Positions 27,428-36,371 are shown, numbered from the stretch's first letter. The stretch is 64,000 nt of DNA from Xanthomonas indica (GCF_040529045.1 NZ_CP131914.1:3828501-3892500), one strand, 5' to 3'. Notes: generated from the sequence alone by a model not told the origin. Program-made: numbers and translations.

Positions 27428-28873
27428 TCAGCGCGGCGTGGCCGGCCGCACCGCCGGCGGTGCCTTCTGCGGCAGCTGCGCCTGGAAGTAGTCGTTGATC
27501 ACCACGTGGCTGATGTTGACGTTCAGCCCCGGCAACGACTGCGCGCGCGGATCGGGCGAGATCACCTGGGTGGTGTTGTGGCAGGCGAAGCAGTTGTTCT
27601 GCGTGCTCTGCACCTGGGTGAAGGTCTCGATGGTGGAGTTGGACAGCTTGATCGAGCCGGTGAGCAGCGGCGGCGCACCTGCGGGTGTCGGCGTGGGAAT
27701 GCATTCCAGGGCCGAACCCGGTTGGAACGTGCAGTTGGGCGCCAACGCATCCTCGGCGACGAACCAGATCGCGCCGACCTCGAAGTAGTTCTTCCACACG
27801 TCGTTCAACTGGCCCTGCACCGACGCGTTGATCGACTGGATGTTGGCGATGTTGCAGTCCTGACCGCTCGGGCACGGCTTCTGCCCGCCAAACGGCACCA
27901 TGCGGCACACCTGCGTGACCGGGCTCAGGGTCTGCGTCTGCGCGTTCAAGGTCAGCGCACCGGCACCGGCCGCGTTGACGTTGCATTGCTTCATCGGCGT
28001 GCCTGCCTGGTAGAACGTCCAGTCCTTTGCGGAAACGACGTCGTTGGGCAGCATCTCCTCCGCCGGCTTCGGCAGGTCGGGCGCGTTGTCCTGGTGCTCG
28101 AACGTGGCCCAGATCATCTCCGGATGGCCGTTGACCGTGCCGCCGATGTGGAAACCGACCAGCGCCACGGTCTGGGTTTCGGTATCGCTGGTGGCGACGA
28201 GCTTGCCCTTGCGCATGCCCAGCTTGGCGATCGTGGCCTGCCGCGTATAGAACGTGGACACGTCCTCGCCCGGCTGCACCACCTTCCATGCCGCCTTCAG
28301 GGTCATGCTGCCGACCGGGAAGGGCGTCTTCGGATCGAAGGCACGCAACGCCTTGGGATCCTGCAGGTGATTGCTGGCCATGAACTGGCCGAACACGTCG
28401 TTGGAATGGATCGAGTAATAGACCGCGCGCCCATGGCGGTCCACCAGCACGCCATCAGGGCCTGCCTGGTCGATCAGCTCCACCGTGCGCGCCTGCTGCG
28501 AGCGGCCGATCAACGGATCGAGCACGCCGTCGGCGACGCCGCCGATGCCGTCGCTGGGCATGGTCAGGAAACGCGGCTGCCCGCCCACATCCTGGGTCAG
28601 CCACAGGAAGGCGTTCCACGACCACTGATGGAAGGCGCAATTGCTGCTGGACTGGAAGCCCGCCGAATCCGGTGCCGGCGTCTGCGCATGTGGGAACCAT
28701 GAGGGCGCTGGCGCCGCCGGTGGCGCGCACGCCGCTGCGCTCGGCGCCGGCCCTGGCCCCGGCGTGGGCGTACCGACACCGCTGCCGGGCTTCGGCCCGG
28801 ACCCCGGATTCACGGCAGAACACGCCGCGACCACCACACAGACCAATGCCGCGAATCCCATCGCACGTTTCAT
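27428..28873 (-). CDS. Lipoprotein with a C-terminal CxxCH haem motif, partner of the CTQ oxidase
   Basis: 481 residues. The start at 28873 gives a lipoprotein signal (ALVCVVVAACSAV, acylated Cys18) and has a GAGGAC ribosome-binding site. A Gly/Pro-rich linker follows. Most of the protein is an unrecognised domain with several cysteine pairs (CPSGQDC, for example). Near the end CFACH (residues 428-432) is one c-type haem attachment motif. It is the first gene of the operon with the LodA- and LodB-type genes. I infer an envelope-anchored electron acceptor or oxidase scaffold; no close family is known to me. Confidence 0.75.
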   Translation of the reverse strand: MKRAMGFAALVCVVVAACSAVNPGSGPKPGSGVGTPTPGPGPAPSAAACAPPAAPAPSWFPHAQTPAPDSAGFQSSSNCAFHQWSWNAFLWLTQDVGGQPRFLTMPSDGIGGVADGVLDPLIGRSQQARTVELIDQAGPDGVLVDRHGRAVYYSIHSNDVFGQFMASNHLQDPKALRAFDPKTPFPVGSMTLKAAWKVVQPGEDVSTFYTRQATIAKLGMRKGKLVATSDTETQTVALVGFHIGGTVNGHPEMIWATFEHQDNAPDLPKPAEEMLPNDVVSAKDWTFYQAGTPMKQCNVNAAGAGALTLNAQTQTLSPVTQVCRMVPFGGQKPCPSGQDCNIANIQSINASVQGQLNDVWKNYFEVGAIWFVAEDALAPNCTFQPGSALECIPTPTPAGAPPLLTGSIKLSNSTIETFTQVQSTQNNCFACHNTTQVISPDPRAQSLPGLNVNISHVVINDYFQAQLPQKAPPAVRPATPR

Positions 28874-29314
28874 CGCACTGTCCTCGTTCCGTGGAAAAGC
28901 TGTAGGCGCCGGCATCCGCCGCAGTGCGCCGGACAGGCGGCACCGCGCCGCCGCGCAGGCGCGGCGTCGAACATCGTGGTCATGTCATGCAGGTGGATCG
29001 CGCTCCCCGCGATCGCATGCGCCGTCTGTGCGCACTCACCCTTTCTTCGACAGCAGCATGCGCTGCGTCACACTTGGACAGCAAGACCATTCCGTAGACA
29101 CCGCGGAGATTCCGTAGACAGTTGCCGTGCTGCGCGGCGGCTGTCGCGCGCAGCACGGCGCGACAGTGCGTCGTTGGTCTGCAGCCAGTGCATGCATGTC
29201 ATGCGTGATCAGATGCGGCGCGTGCAGATCGCGAGACGTTCGCGCCTCCGCGAGGAATACCTGCGTGCGGCGATGCGCACGTCGCCGATCGCGCGACGGC
29301 GACCGGCGCTGGAC
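28874..29314. other. Upstream region of the CTQ-oxidase operon
   Basis: 441 bases. It holds two copies of a 12-base sequence (listed separately) and should contain the operon promoter. I see no gene; the frames present lack coding character. Confidence 0.4.
29089..29120 (-). promoter_or_regulatory. Two direct copies of ATTCCGTAGACA, 20 bases apart
   Basis: Exact 12-base repeats at 29089-29100 and 29109-29120 (TGTCTACGGAAT on the minus strand). A period of 20, close to two helical turns, is typical of tandem activator or repressor sites. They lie about 215 bases before the lipoprotein start. Confidence 0.45.
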
Positions 29315-30100
29315 TCACACGCCCATGTAGCGCCCGGCGCGGTGGTTGAACATCAGTACCAGGCTCAGCACCACCGCGCCGATCGCCGAGTACAGCACCT
29401 GCTGCGGCGCCAGCAGCCAGAACGCCACCGCCATCAGCCCCGCGTCGAAGCCCATCTGCACCTTGCCCGCGCTCCAGCCGCGGCTGCGCTGCAGGTAGAC
29501 CGCGAGGATGCCGACGCCGCCCAGGCTGGCGCGGTGGCGAATGAAGAACAGGATGCCGAGGCCGACCAGCGCGCCGCCGACCAGCGCCGAGAACAGCGGC
29601 GTCATCGTCGCCCACTGCGCCCAGCGCGGCAGCAGGTCGGTCAGCAGGCCACAGGCGGCAACCGCGCCGAAGGTCTTCAGGGTGAATTCCCAGCCCATGC
29701 GCCGCACCGCCAGCCAGTAGAACGGCAGGTTGACCAGCACGAACATCAGGCCGAAGTTCCAGCCCAGCGCGTAGTGCAGCAGGAACGCCACGCCGGCCAT
29801 GCCGCCGATCATCAAGCCGCCATGGGCGAACACCGCCAGCCCCAGCGAGGCCACCAGGGTGGCCAGCAGCATGCCCTGCACGTCCTCGGCCACGCTGTGG
29901 CGCAGCGCGCGCGCATCCTGCGCGGTGCCGGCCGAATCCGGCGGCGGGGTCAGCGGTCCGGCGGTGACGACGGTGCCGTCGTCGGGCAACGGGTCCAGGT
30001 CCGGACGCAGATCGGAATCGGGAAGGCTCACGGGAGGGGGCGCGGCGTGGGGGGCGGTATTAGACACCAGGCGGGAGGTTGTTGCACATGAAACTTTCAA
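29315..30100 (-). CDS. YitT-family membrane protein
   Basis: Up to 261 residues. Residues 75-260 hold five or six hydrophobic helices with the DUF161/YitT pattern (AVFAHGGLMIGGMAGVAFLL, RASLGGVGILAVYLQRSRGWSAG). The role of the family is unknown. The N-terminal 60 residues are a Pro/Asp-rich tail unlike typical members. The start is uncertain: the TTG at 30100 has AGAGGGG upstream but too far away, and a GTG at 30031 would give 238 residues. It is not clearly in an operon. Confidence 0.78.
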   Translation of the reverse strand: MKVSCATTSRLVSNTAPHAAPPPVSLPDSDLRPDLDPLPDDGTVVTAGPLTPPPDSAGTAQDARALRHSVAEDVQGMLLATLVASLGLAVFAHGGLMIGGMAGVAFLLHYALGWNFGLMFVLVNLPFYWLAVRRMGWEFTLKTFGAVAACGLLTDLLPRWAQWATMTPLFSALVGGALVGLGILFFIRHRASLGGVGILAVYLQRSRGWSAGKVQMGFDAGLMAVAFWLLAPQQVLYSAIGAVVLSLVLMFNHRAGRYMGV

Positions 30101-30186
30101 GGCAAACGTACGACCCCTCTCCCCAGCAACTGGATTCGTGGTACGGGCGCCCCCGCCCCCCCTCTAAATGCCGCAGTGCCGATCGA

Positions 30187-30783
30187 TCAGTTGGGCAGGT
30201 CGACCTGGATGTCATGCGATCCAGCAATGATGGCCACCACCATTCCGGCGATCACCAGCAGCGCTATCGGCCCGGCGATCGCCAGCCACGTCCAGGTCCA
30301 GGCAGTGAAGCGTTCTGCGGCGGTGCGCGGCAGGCCCCGCTCGCGCTTGAAGCGGGACAGGCGCTGGTTGACCAGCAGCACTGGCGTCCAACCCAGCAGG
30401 GTCAGCAGCGACAGCGCCGAGGGCCAGACGCTGAGCAGGCTCAGGCAGACATAGACCAGCGCCGGCCCCAGCCAGCCGACCAGCGCGCCACGCTGCGCGC
30501 CCATGGTGCGTTCCAGCCCGCGAAAGCAGGCGAACACCCAGAGCAGCGAGAACACCGAGCGCCACACCGGCGAGACGCGCCGGCGCCCGGACAGCAGGCG
30601 CAAGGCGCGCCAGTTGCGGTAGAACCAGTACAACGCATACCAGCCGAGGCTGGTTGCGCACAGCAAGGCCAACTTGGTTGCCGACGGCGCGAACAGGGTG
30701 GACAGGGGATCGGCGGATGCCGCAGCGGTCGCGGTGTCAGCCAGCGCGGCGGTGGGGGCGGCATAGGGGTTGTCTGGTTGCAT
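30187..30783 (-). CDS. Small multi-pass membrane protein (DUF4234-like)
   Basis: 198 residues. The N-terminus has the NPYAAP signature common in this kind of bacterial membrane protein, then a helix with LGWYALYWFYRNWRALR (resembling DUF4234), further hydrophobic segments, and a C-terminal helix ending in SHDIQVDLPN. Function is unknown. The start at 30783 (MQPDNPYAAP) was chosen on that signature; a Met seven codons earlier has GAGGGG immediately before it, too close to work well. Confidence 0.7.
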   Translation of the reverse strand: MQPDNPYAAPTAALADTATAAASADPLSTLFAPSATKLALLCATSLGWYALYWFYRNWRALRLLSGRRRVSPVWRSVFSLLWVFACFRGLERTMGAQRGALVGWLGPALVYVCLSLLSVWPSALSLLTLLGWTPVLLVNQRLSRFKRERGLPRTAAERFTAWTWTWLAIAGPIALLVIAGMVVAIIAGSHDIQVDLPN

Positions 30784-30857
30784 TGGGGCATTTTGACTCA
30801 CCATCCCCTCAAGGGGTCGGGTAGAGGTCCGGCGCGAAGCGGCGCATTGACTTGATC

Positions 30858-31057
30858 CACGAGGCTGCGCCCTACCCTCATCCGCCCCTGCGGGACACCT
30901 TCTCCCGACGGGAGAAGGAACAGCTAAAGCCCCTCTCCCACTGGGAGAGGGGTTGGGGTGAGGGTACGGCGCGAAACGTCTCGCTGAAACAAGAACACGA
31001 GGCTGCGCCCGTCCCCTCATCCGCCCCTGCGGGGCACCTTCTCCCGACGGGAGCAGG
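30858..31057. repeat. Two direct 60-base repeats flanking a strong hairpin
   Basis: Copies at about 30858-30918 and 30996-31057 share CACGAGGCTGCGCCC, CCTCATCCGCCCCTGCGGG and CACCTTCTCCCGACGGGAG. Between them CCCCTCTCCCA and TGGGAGAGGGG (30930-30952) form an 11-pair hairpin. The CCTCATCCGCCC element is a common interspersed repeat in xanthomonads. The block follows the diguanylate cyclase gene and could end its transcript. Confidence 0.65.
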
Positions 31058-31064
31058 GAAACAC

Positions 31065-32564
31065 TCAGCGAACCGCCACGGCACGGTGCTGCCGCTTGTC
31101 CGCATACATCGCCGCGTCGGCAGTTTCGAGCAACTCCTCCAGCGCCTCCGCGTCCAGATCCCGGCGGTGGCACAGGGCCAGGCCGAAGCTGGCCGACAGC
31201 CCGGTCGCGAACCCGTCGTCCTCGCCGGGCGTGGCAAGCGACGCGCGCAACGTGTCGATCAGGGCGTGCGCCCGCTCCGGCGTGGTCAGCGGCAGGTACA
31301 GCGCGAACTCGTCGCCGCCTCGGCGCCCCAGCAACTGGCCCGGGCGCAGGCAGTGCCGGCAGCGCTTGACGAAGGCGCGCAAGGCCGCGTCGCCGGCGGC
31401 ATGCCCGAACTGGTCGTTGATCGCCTTGAGGTTGTCCATGTCGGCGACGATCAGCGCCAGCGGACGCGGGTCCTGTGTGGCGACGTGCAGGTCGTTGAGC
31501 ACCTGCTCCAGGAATCCGGTCCGCGACAGCGCTGCGGTCACCGGATCGCGCACCAGCGCATGGCGCAGCCGGGTGTTGTCGGCGTAGAGCCCGGGCACGG
31601 CCAGGCCGAAGTAGCTGTTCGCCGCCAGGCTGATCATCGCGAACTGCAGCGCCAGCGCCTGCGCCTGGAGCCGCAGCAACGGCGTGGCCAGGGCGATCAA
31701 CAGGCTGAAGGCGGCGATCGCCACCAGCGCCTGCAGCATCCCGTGGGTATGCACGATCCACAACTGGATCACCACCACCACGAACAGCGCGAACACCACC
31801 GCCGGCTGTTTCGGCAACGCCGCCGCCAACGACATCACCGCCAGGGTGACGCCGAGCAGCAGGGCGAGCTTGATCAGATAGGCCGAGACGCTGCCGGCCG
31901 GCGCGATCATCCCCGACAGGCGCGGAATCCCCGGCTGCGGCGTGATCTGCAGTCGCTCGGCCAGACGCAGCACCGCCACGATCGCCAGCGGGCCGAGCGC
32001 CAGCAGGCCGGCGTAGTCGCCGATGGCCCACGGGATCAACTGCGCCAGCATGCTCGGCAGGTCGAGGGCGCCGGTGACCGCCAGCCCCGCGCCGCCCAGC
32101 ACCGCCGACAGCAGCGACGCCACGCCGCCCCCGAGGATGAAGCAGGTGACCACACGCGGCAGGCTGCCCGAGGACACGCCCTGGCCGACCCGGCGCAGCA
32201 GCCAGGCCAGCCCGCCCCAGATGCCGAACTGCTGCGCGGTGAACAGCAGCGCATACCCCAGCACCGCCCGGCCGGGGACGCCGGGGTGGCCGCTGGTGCG
32301 ATAGAAGCTGAGCAGCGTGGCCAGCACGCAGGCGATGGCGATCGCCGGCGCACCGCGCCAGCCCAGCACCATGAACGTGGCCAGCGTCACCGCCACCGGC
32401 GGGAACCACAGGCTGGCATGCAGCTGATAGTCCAGGACCCGCGCCAACTCGAAGACCGCCAGCCACGCCACCACCAGCACCGCCGACAGCACCAGCAGCG
32501 CGCCGGGACGGCGCGGCGCCGCGACGCGCGTGGGGAACGGCGCCTCGGCGTCCCAGCCTGTCAT
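31065..32564 (-). CDS. Diguanylate cyclase with MASE1-like membrane sensor
   Basis: 499 residues. Eight to ten membrane helices (about 20-310) resemble the MASE1 sensor (LQLHASLWFPP-like region, then ATFMVLGWRGAPAIAIACVL). The C-terminal GGDEF domain is intact at the active site (RRGGDEFALYLPL, GGDEF at 416-420), so it should make cyclic di-GMP. The usual inhibitory RxxD site five residues before it reads RPGQ, so product inhibition is probably lost. Its ATG overlaps the stop of the beta-propeller gene by four bases (ATGA), so the two proteins are made together and may act together. Confidence 0.9.
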   Translation of the reverse strand: MTGWDAEAPFPTRVAAPRRPGALLVLSAVLVVAWLAVFELARVLDYQLHASLWFPPVAVTLATFMVLGWRGAPAIAIACVLATLLSFYRTSGHPGVPGRAVLGYALLFTAQQFGIWGGLAWLLRRVGQGVSSGSLPRVVTCFILGGGVASLLSAVLGGAGLAVTGALDLPSMLAQLIPWAIGDYAGLLALGPLAIVAVLRLAERLQITPQPGIPRLSGMIAPAGSVSAYLIKLALLLGVTLAVMSLAAALPKQPAVVFALFVVVVIQLWIVHTHGMLQALVAIAAFSLLIALATPLLRLQAQALALQFAMISLAANSYFGLAVPGLYADNTRLRHALVRDPVTAALSRTGFLEQVLNDLHVATQDPRPLALIVADMDNLKAINDQFGHAAGDAALRAFVKRCRHCLRPGQLLGRRGGDEFALYLPLTTPERAHALIDTLRASLATPGEDDGFATGLSASFGLALCHRRDLDAEALEELLETADAAMYADKRQHRAVAVR

Positions 32565-33841
32565 CCATCCGCCTCCGAGCGGCCGCGACCGATGGCCGAA
32601 CCGGGGCCGACGAAGGCGGTGACCGTGCTGTCGTCGCTGCCGCCCACCACCACCGTGGCATCGCTGTTCAGACGGATCGGCCAACTCATGTTGCCAGTGC
32701 CATAGGACCACTGCAGCGTGCCGTCGACCGCGTTCCAGAGGGTGAACGTGCCCGGCGTGCCGTCGGGATGGCCATCGGCCAGCCCCAGCCACTGGCCGCC
32801 CGGGTCGAACGCCAGGTCGTTGGGCGAGTGCGCGCTGTGCGCGGTCCACTGCAGCGTCGCGGCGCTGCCGGCATCGGCGTACACGGCGACGACGCCACCG
32901 CCCGTGAGGTTGCCGGCGATCGCGACCTTGTCGCCGGCGCGATCGCAGGCCACCCCGTAGATGGTCGTGGCGCCCTCGGGCACCGCTGCGGTCCAGACCG
33001 GCGCGGGTGTTTGCTGGAACGCCACCACGTCGAAGGCGTACAGCGTGCCGTCGCTGGCACCGACGTAGGCCCGGCGCCCATCGCCGGACAGCGCTGCGGC
33101 ATGGACGCGGGCCTGTTTGGGCAATTGCCAGCGCGTCGGCGTCCCCGGTTGTCCCGCCGCGATCGAGAACAGGATGATCTCGCCCTGCGCGCTGGCCACC
33201 AGCCCGATCGTGCCGTCGGCGGCGATGTCGGTGGCGACGACGCTGTCGGCGCTGTCACCGGTCCCACCCGCGGTCAGCGCGATGCACGCAGGCGTGGCGG
33301 AGAAAGCCGCGTCGCCATCGCGGTAGAACAGATAGCCCTGGTCGGCGCCGGCCAGCAACGTCCGTCCGCATGCATCCAGCGACACCATGTTGCCGCGGAC
33401 CGGGAGCGCAAAGGACAGCAGTTCGTCGCCGCCGGGGACCGCCCAGGCGCTGACGAAGCCCGCATACGGCGCCTGGCTCTTCCAGCCGCAGCTCGCCATG
33501 GTGCCGCCGTCCCCCGCCACGTCGACCCAGTACACGCCTTGCCAGCCTTCGAATTCCTTGGTCAGCAGGCGGTTGCCGGCCCGGTCCCAGGCATAGGTGC
33601 CGAAACACCCCTGCTGGTTGCCGCACTCGTCGCTGCGTGTCGCCGCAGGCGCGATGCGTTCGAAGATCTTGCGTTGCTCGACCGGCACCGCCTCCAGCCC
33701 GGGAATCTGCGACAGGCCGCCGTACTGGTGGAAGAAGGTGCCGGCGACGATGACATTGCCATCGTCGGATACCGCCACCGAATTGATGTAGTAGCCGGCA
33801 TGCGGCTGCTTGGACCAGAGCACTTCAGGCACGTCGTTCAT
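32561..33841 (-). CDS. Beta-propeller (WD40/PQQ-like) protein
   Basis: 426 residues built from repeated four-strand blades: SVAVSDDGNVIVAGTF, RTLLAGADQGYLFY, AADGTIGLVASAQGEIILF, SGDGRRAYVGASDGTLYAFD, VACDRAGDKVAIAGN and LNSDATVVVGGSDDSTVTAF. There is no signal peptide or membrane anchor, so it should be cytosolic. No catalytic motif is visible, suggesting a binding or scaffolding role. It is the first gene of a pair with the diguanylate cyclase (four-base overlap), hinting that it modulates cyclic di-GMP signalling. The next gene upstream, pilU, ends 148 bases away on the same strand. Confidence 0.8.
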   Translation of the reverse strand: MNDVPEVLWSKQPHAGYYINSVAVSDDGNVIVAGTFFHQYGGLSQIPGLEAVPVEQRKIFERIAPAATRSDECGNQQGCFGTYAWDRAGNRLLTKEFEGWQGVYWVDVAGDGGTMASCGWKSQAPYAGFVSAWAVPGGDELLSFALPVRGNMVSLDACGRTLLAGADQGYLFYRDGDAAFSATPACIALTAGGTGDSADSVVATDIAADGTIGLVASAQGEIILFSIAAGQPGTPTRWQLPKQARVHAAALSGDGRRAYVGASDGTLYAFDVVAFQQTPAPVWTAAVPEGATTIYGVACDRAGDKVAIAGNLTGGGVVAVYADAGSAATLQWTAHSAHSPNDLAFDPGGQWLGLADGHPDGTPGTFTLWNAVDGTLQWSYGTGNMSWPIRLNSDATVVVGGSDDSTVTAFVGPGSAIGRGRSEADG

Positions 33842-33989
33842 CGCGGCTCCCCTCCCTTCGGCTGAAGCGTCCGCGCTGGACTTCCGGCGGACGCCTGACT
33901 GACAACACGACACCCGTGGATCACCTGGAGACCGCCACTGCGACGTGGGTTGCGCGTCGTCGCCGCGAGCGCCCGCTTGCAGGACGGAC

Positions 33990-35120
33990 TCAGCGCACCT
34001 CGGCGATCTCGACCCCGTCCAGGCCCTGCGCCAGGGTGCGTGCGTCGCCGCCCTGGGCCAGCTTGATGCGCAGGCGCACCTCGTTCTGCGAATCGGCGTG
34101 GCGCAGCGCATCCTCGTAGCTGATCTCGCCGGCCTGGTACAGCTCGAACAGGCTCTGGTCGAAGGTCTTCATGCCCAGGTTGGTGGACTCCTTCATCACG
34201 TCCTTGAGCTTGTGGATTTCGCCCTCGCGGATGTAGTCCTGCACCAGCGGCGTGCCGAGCATGATCTCCATCGCCACGCGGCGACCCTTGCCGTCCGGGG
34301 TCGGGATCAGCTGCTGCGCGACCACCCCGCGCAGGTTCAGCGACAGGTCCATCAGCAGCTGGCTGCGGCGGTCTTCGGGGAAGAAGTTGATCACGCGGTC
34401 CATCGCCTGGTTGGCGTTGTTGGCGTGCAGGGTGCACAGCACCAGGTGGCCGGTCTCGGCGAAGGAGATGGCGTGGTCCATGCCCTCGCGGGTGCGCACC
34501 TCGCCGATCATGATCACGTCCGGCGCCTGGCGCAGGGTGTTCTTCAGCGCGTTCTCCCAGCTGTCGGTGTCGATGCCGACCTCGCGCTGGGTGATGATGC
34601 AGCCCTCGTGCTTGTGCACGAACTCGATCGGGTCCTCGATGGTGATGATGTGCCCGGTGGAATTCTGGTTACGGTAGCCGATCATCGCCGCCAGCGAGGT
34701 CGACTTGCCGGTGCCGGTGGCGCCGACGAAGATGATGATGCCGCGCTTGGTCATCGCCAGGGTCTTGATCACCGGCGGCAGGTTCAGCTCGTCCACGCTG
34801 GGAATGCGCGTCTCGATCCGGCGCAGCACCATGCCGACCTGGTTGCGCTGGTAGAAGCAGCTGACGCGGAAGCGCCCGACCCCGGCCACGCCGATGGCGA
34901 AATTGCACTCGTGGGTCTTCTCGAACTCCTCGCGCTGCGCCGGCGTCATCACGTTCAGCACCAGGTCGCGGCTCTGCTGCGGCGTCAGCGGCGTCTGCGT
35001 GATCGGGGTGATCTTGCCGTGCACCTTGATCGCCGGCGGCATGCCCGAGGTGATGAACAGGTCCGACGCCTTCTGGTGCGCCATCAGTTTCAGGAAGGAG
35101 GTGAAGTCGATGGTGCTCAT
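33990..35120 (-). CDS. pilU: Type IV pilus retraction ATPase PilU
   Basis: 376 residues, hexameric cytosolic motor that assists PilT in pulling back type IV pili (twitching, surface attachment). Walker A is VGATGTGKSTS; the Asp box (TIEDPIEFVH), Walker B region DVIMIGEVRTREGMDHA and His box ETGHLVLCTLHANNA are complete. The C-terminal extension beyond the PilT length (about 30 residues) is typical of PilU. AAGGAGC lies seven bases before the start. It follows pilT after a gap filled with an inverted repeat pair. Confidence 0.96.
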   Translation of the reverse strand: MSTIDFTSFLKLMAHQKASDLFITSGMPPAIKVHGKITPITQTPLTPQQSRDLVLNVMTPAQREEFEKTHECNFAIGVAGVGRFRVSCFYQRNQVGMVLRRIETRIPSVDELNLPPVIKTLAMTKRGIIIFVGATGTGKSTSLAAMIGYRNQNSTGHIITIEDPIEFVHKHEGCIITQREVGIDTDSWENALKNTLRQAPDVIMIGEVRTREGMDHAISFAETGHLVLCTLHANNANQAMDRVINFFPEDRRSQLLMDLSLNLRGVVAQQLIPTPDGKGRRVAMEIMLGTPLVQDYIREGEIHKLKDVMKESTNLGMKTFDQSLFELYQAGEISYEDALRHADSQNEVRLRIKLAQGGDARTLAQGLDGVEIAEVR

Positions 35121-35140
35121 GGCTTGCTCCTTCGGAGCTG

Positions 35141-35243
35141 AGAATCGGGAATGGAGAATCGGGAATCGCAGCAGCGGGCATCCGGAAGCGGAAAGGATGG
35201 GGCGGTGGCTGTTCCCATTCCCGATTCCCCACTCCCGATTCCC
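35141..35243. repeat. Inverted GAATCGGGAATGGAGAATCGG repeats between pilT and pilU
   Basis: A run with AATCGGGAATGGAGAATC at 35141-35169 faces an inverted run TTCCCATTCCCGATTCCCC at 35212-35243. It is the same family as 649-920. As mRNA it would form a long hairpin between two genes of one unit and may adjust the PilU level. Confidence 0.6.
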
Positions 35244-35247
35244 GGCC

Positions 35248-36285
35248 TCACTCGAACAACCGCTTGTCCTTGGCGTACTCGCGGGCCTGGTTGCGGGTGA
35301 TCAGGCTGCGCTTGACCAGGTCCTGCAGGTGCTGGTCCAGGGTCTGCATGCCGTTCTGCTGGCCGGTCTGGATCGCCGAATACATCTGCGCCACCTTGTC
35401 CTCGCGGATCAGGTTGCGGATGGCGGGGGTGCCGACCATGATCTCCCAGGCCGCGGTGCGGCCGCCGCCGACCTTCTTCAGCAGCGCCTGCGAGATCACC
35501 GCGCGCAGCGATTCGGACAGCATCGAGCGCACCATCGGCTTTTCGCCGGCGGGGAACACGTCGATGATGCGGTCGATGGTCTTGGCCGCCGAACTGGTGT
35601 GCAGGGTGCCGAACACCAGGTGGCCGGTTTCCGCCGCGGTCAGCGCCAGGCGAATGGTTTCCAGGTCGCGCAACTCGCCGACCAGGATGATGTCCGGGTC
35701 TTCGCGCAGCGCCGAGCGCAGCGCCTCGTTGAAGCCGTGGGTGTCGCGGTGCACCTCGCGCTGGTTGATCAGGCACTTCTGCGAGGTGTGCACGAATTCG
35801 ATCGGATCCTCGACGGTGAGGATGTGGCCGTACTCGTTCTTGTTGATGTAGTCGATCATGCCGGCCAGCGTGGTCGACTTGCCCGAACCGGTCGGCCCGG
35901 TGACCAGGATCAGGCCCTGCGGCTGGTCGATCAGCTGGCGGAAGATCGGCGGACAGCCCAGGTCTTCCAGGGTCAGCACTTCCGAGGGAATGGTGCGGAA
36001 CACCGCGCCGGCGCCGCGATTCTGGTTGAACGCGTTGACGCGGAAGCGCGCCAGGCTGGGAATCTCGAAGGAGAAGTCGACCTCGAGGAATTCCTCGTAG
36101 TCGCGGCGCTGCTTGTCGGACATGATGTCGTAGACAAGCGCGTGCACCTGCTTGTGGTCCAGCGCCGGGATGTTGATGCGGCGGACGTCGCCATCGACCC
36201 GGATCATCGGCGGCAGGCCCGCGGACAGGTGCAGGTCGGACGCCTTGTTCTTGACCGAGAACGCCAATAGTTCAGCGATATCCAT
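35248..36285 (-). CDS. pilT: Type IV pilus retraction ATPase PilT
   Basis: 345 residues, exactly the usual length. It hydrolyses ATP to depolymerise the pilus. Walker A is VTGPTGSGKSTT, the Asp box TVEDPIEFVH, Walker B region DIILVGELRDLETIR and His box ETGHLVFGTLHTSSA. The C-terminal AIRNLIREDK motif needed for retraction is present. The true start MDIAELLAF at 36285 follows the family; a longer frame upstream is not used. yggS lies divergently 86 bases away, a very conserved arrangement in gamma-proteobacteria. Confidence 0.97.
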   Translation of the reverse strand: MDIAELLAFSVKNKASDLHLSAGLPPMIRVDGDVRRINIPALDHKQVHALVYDIMSDKQRRDYEEFLEVDFSFEIPSLARFRVNAFNQNRGAGAVFRTIPSEVLTLEDLGCPPIFRQLIDQPQGLILVTGPTGSGKSTTLAGMIDYINKNEYGHILTVEDPIEFVHTSQKCLINQREVHRDTHGFNEALRSALREDPDIILVGELRDLETIRLALTAAETGHLVFGTLHTSSAAKTIDRIIDVFPAGEKPMVRSMLSESLRAVISQALLKKVGGGRTAAWEIMVGTPAIRNLIREDKVAQMYSAIQTGQQNGMQTLDQHLQDLVKRSLITRNQAREYAKDKRLFE

Positions 36286-36371
36286 ACGCTGCTTTTCCCC
36301 TTGGGCTGCGACTGGAAGGATGATTCCCCGGCCGGCAGTATAGCGCCCTTCCCTTTGCCGGAACGCCGCCT

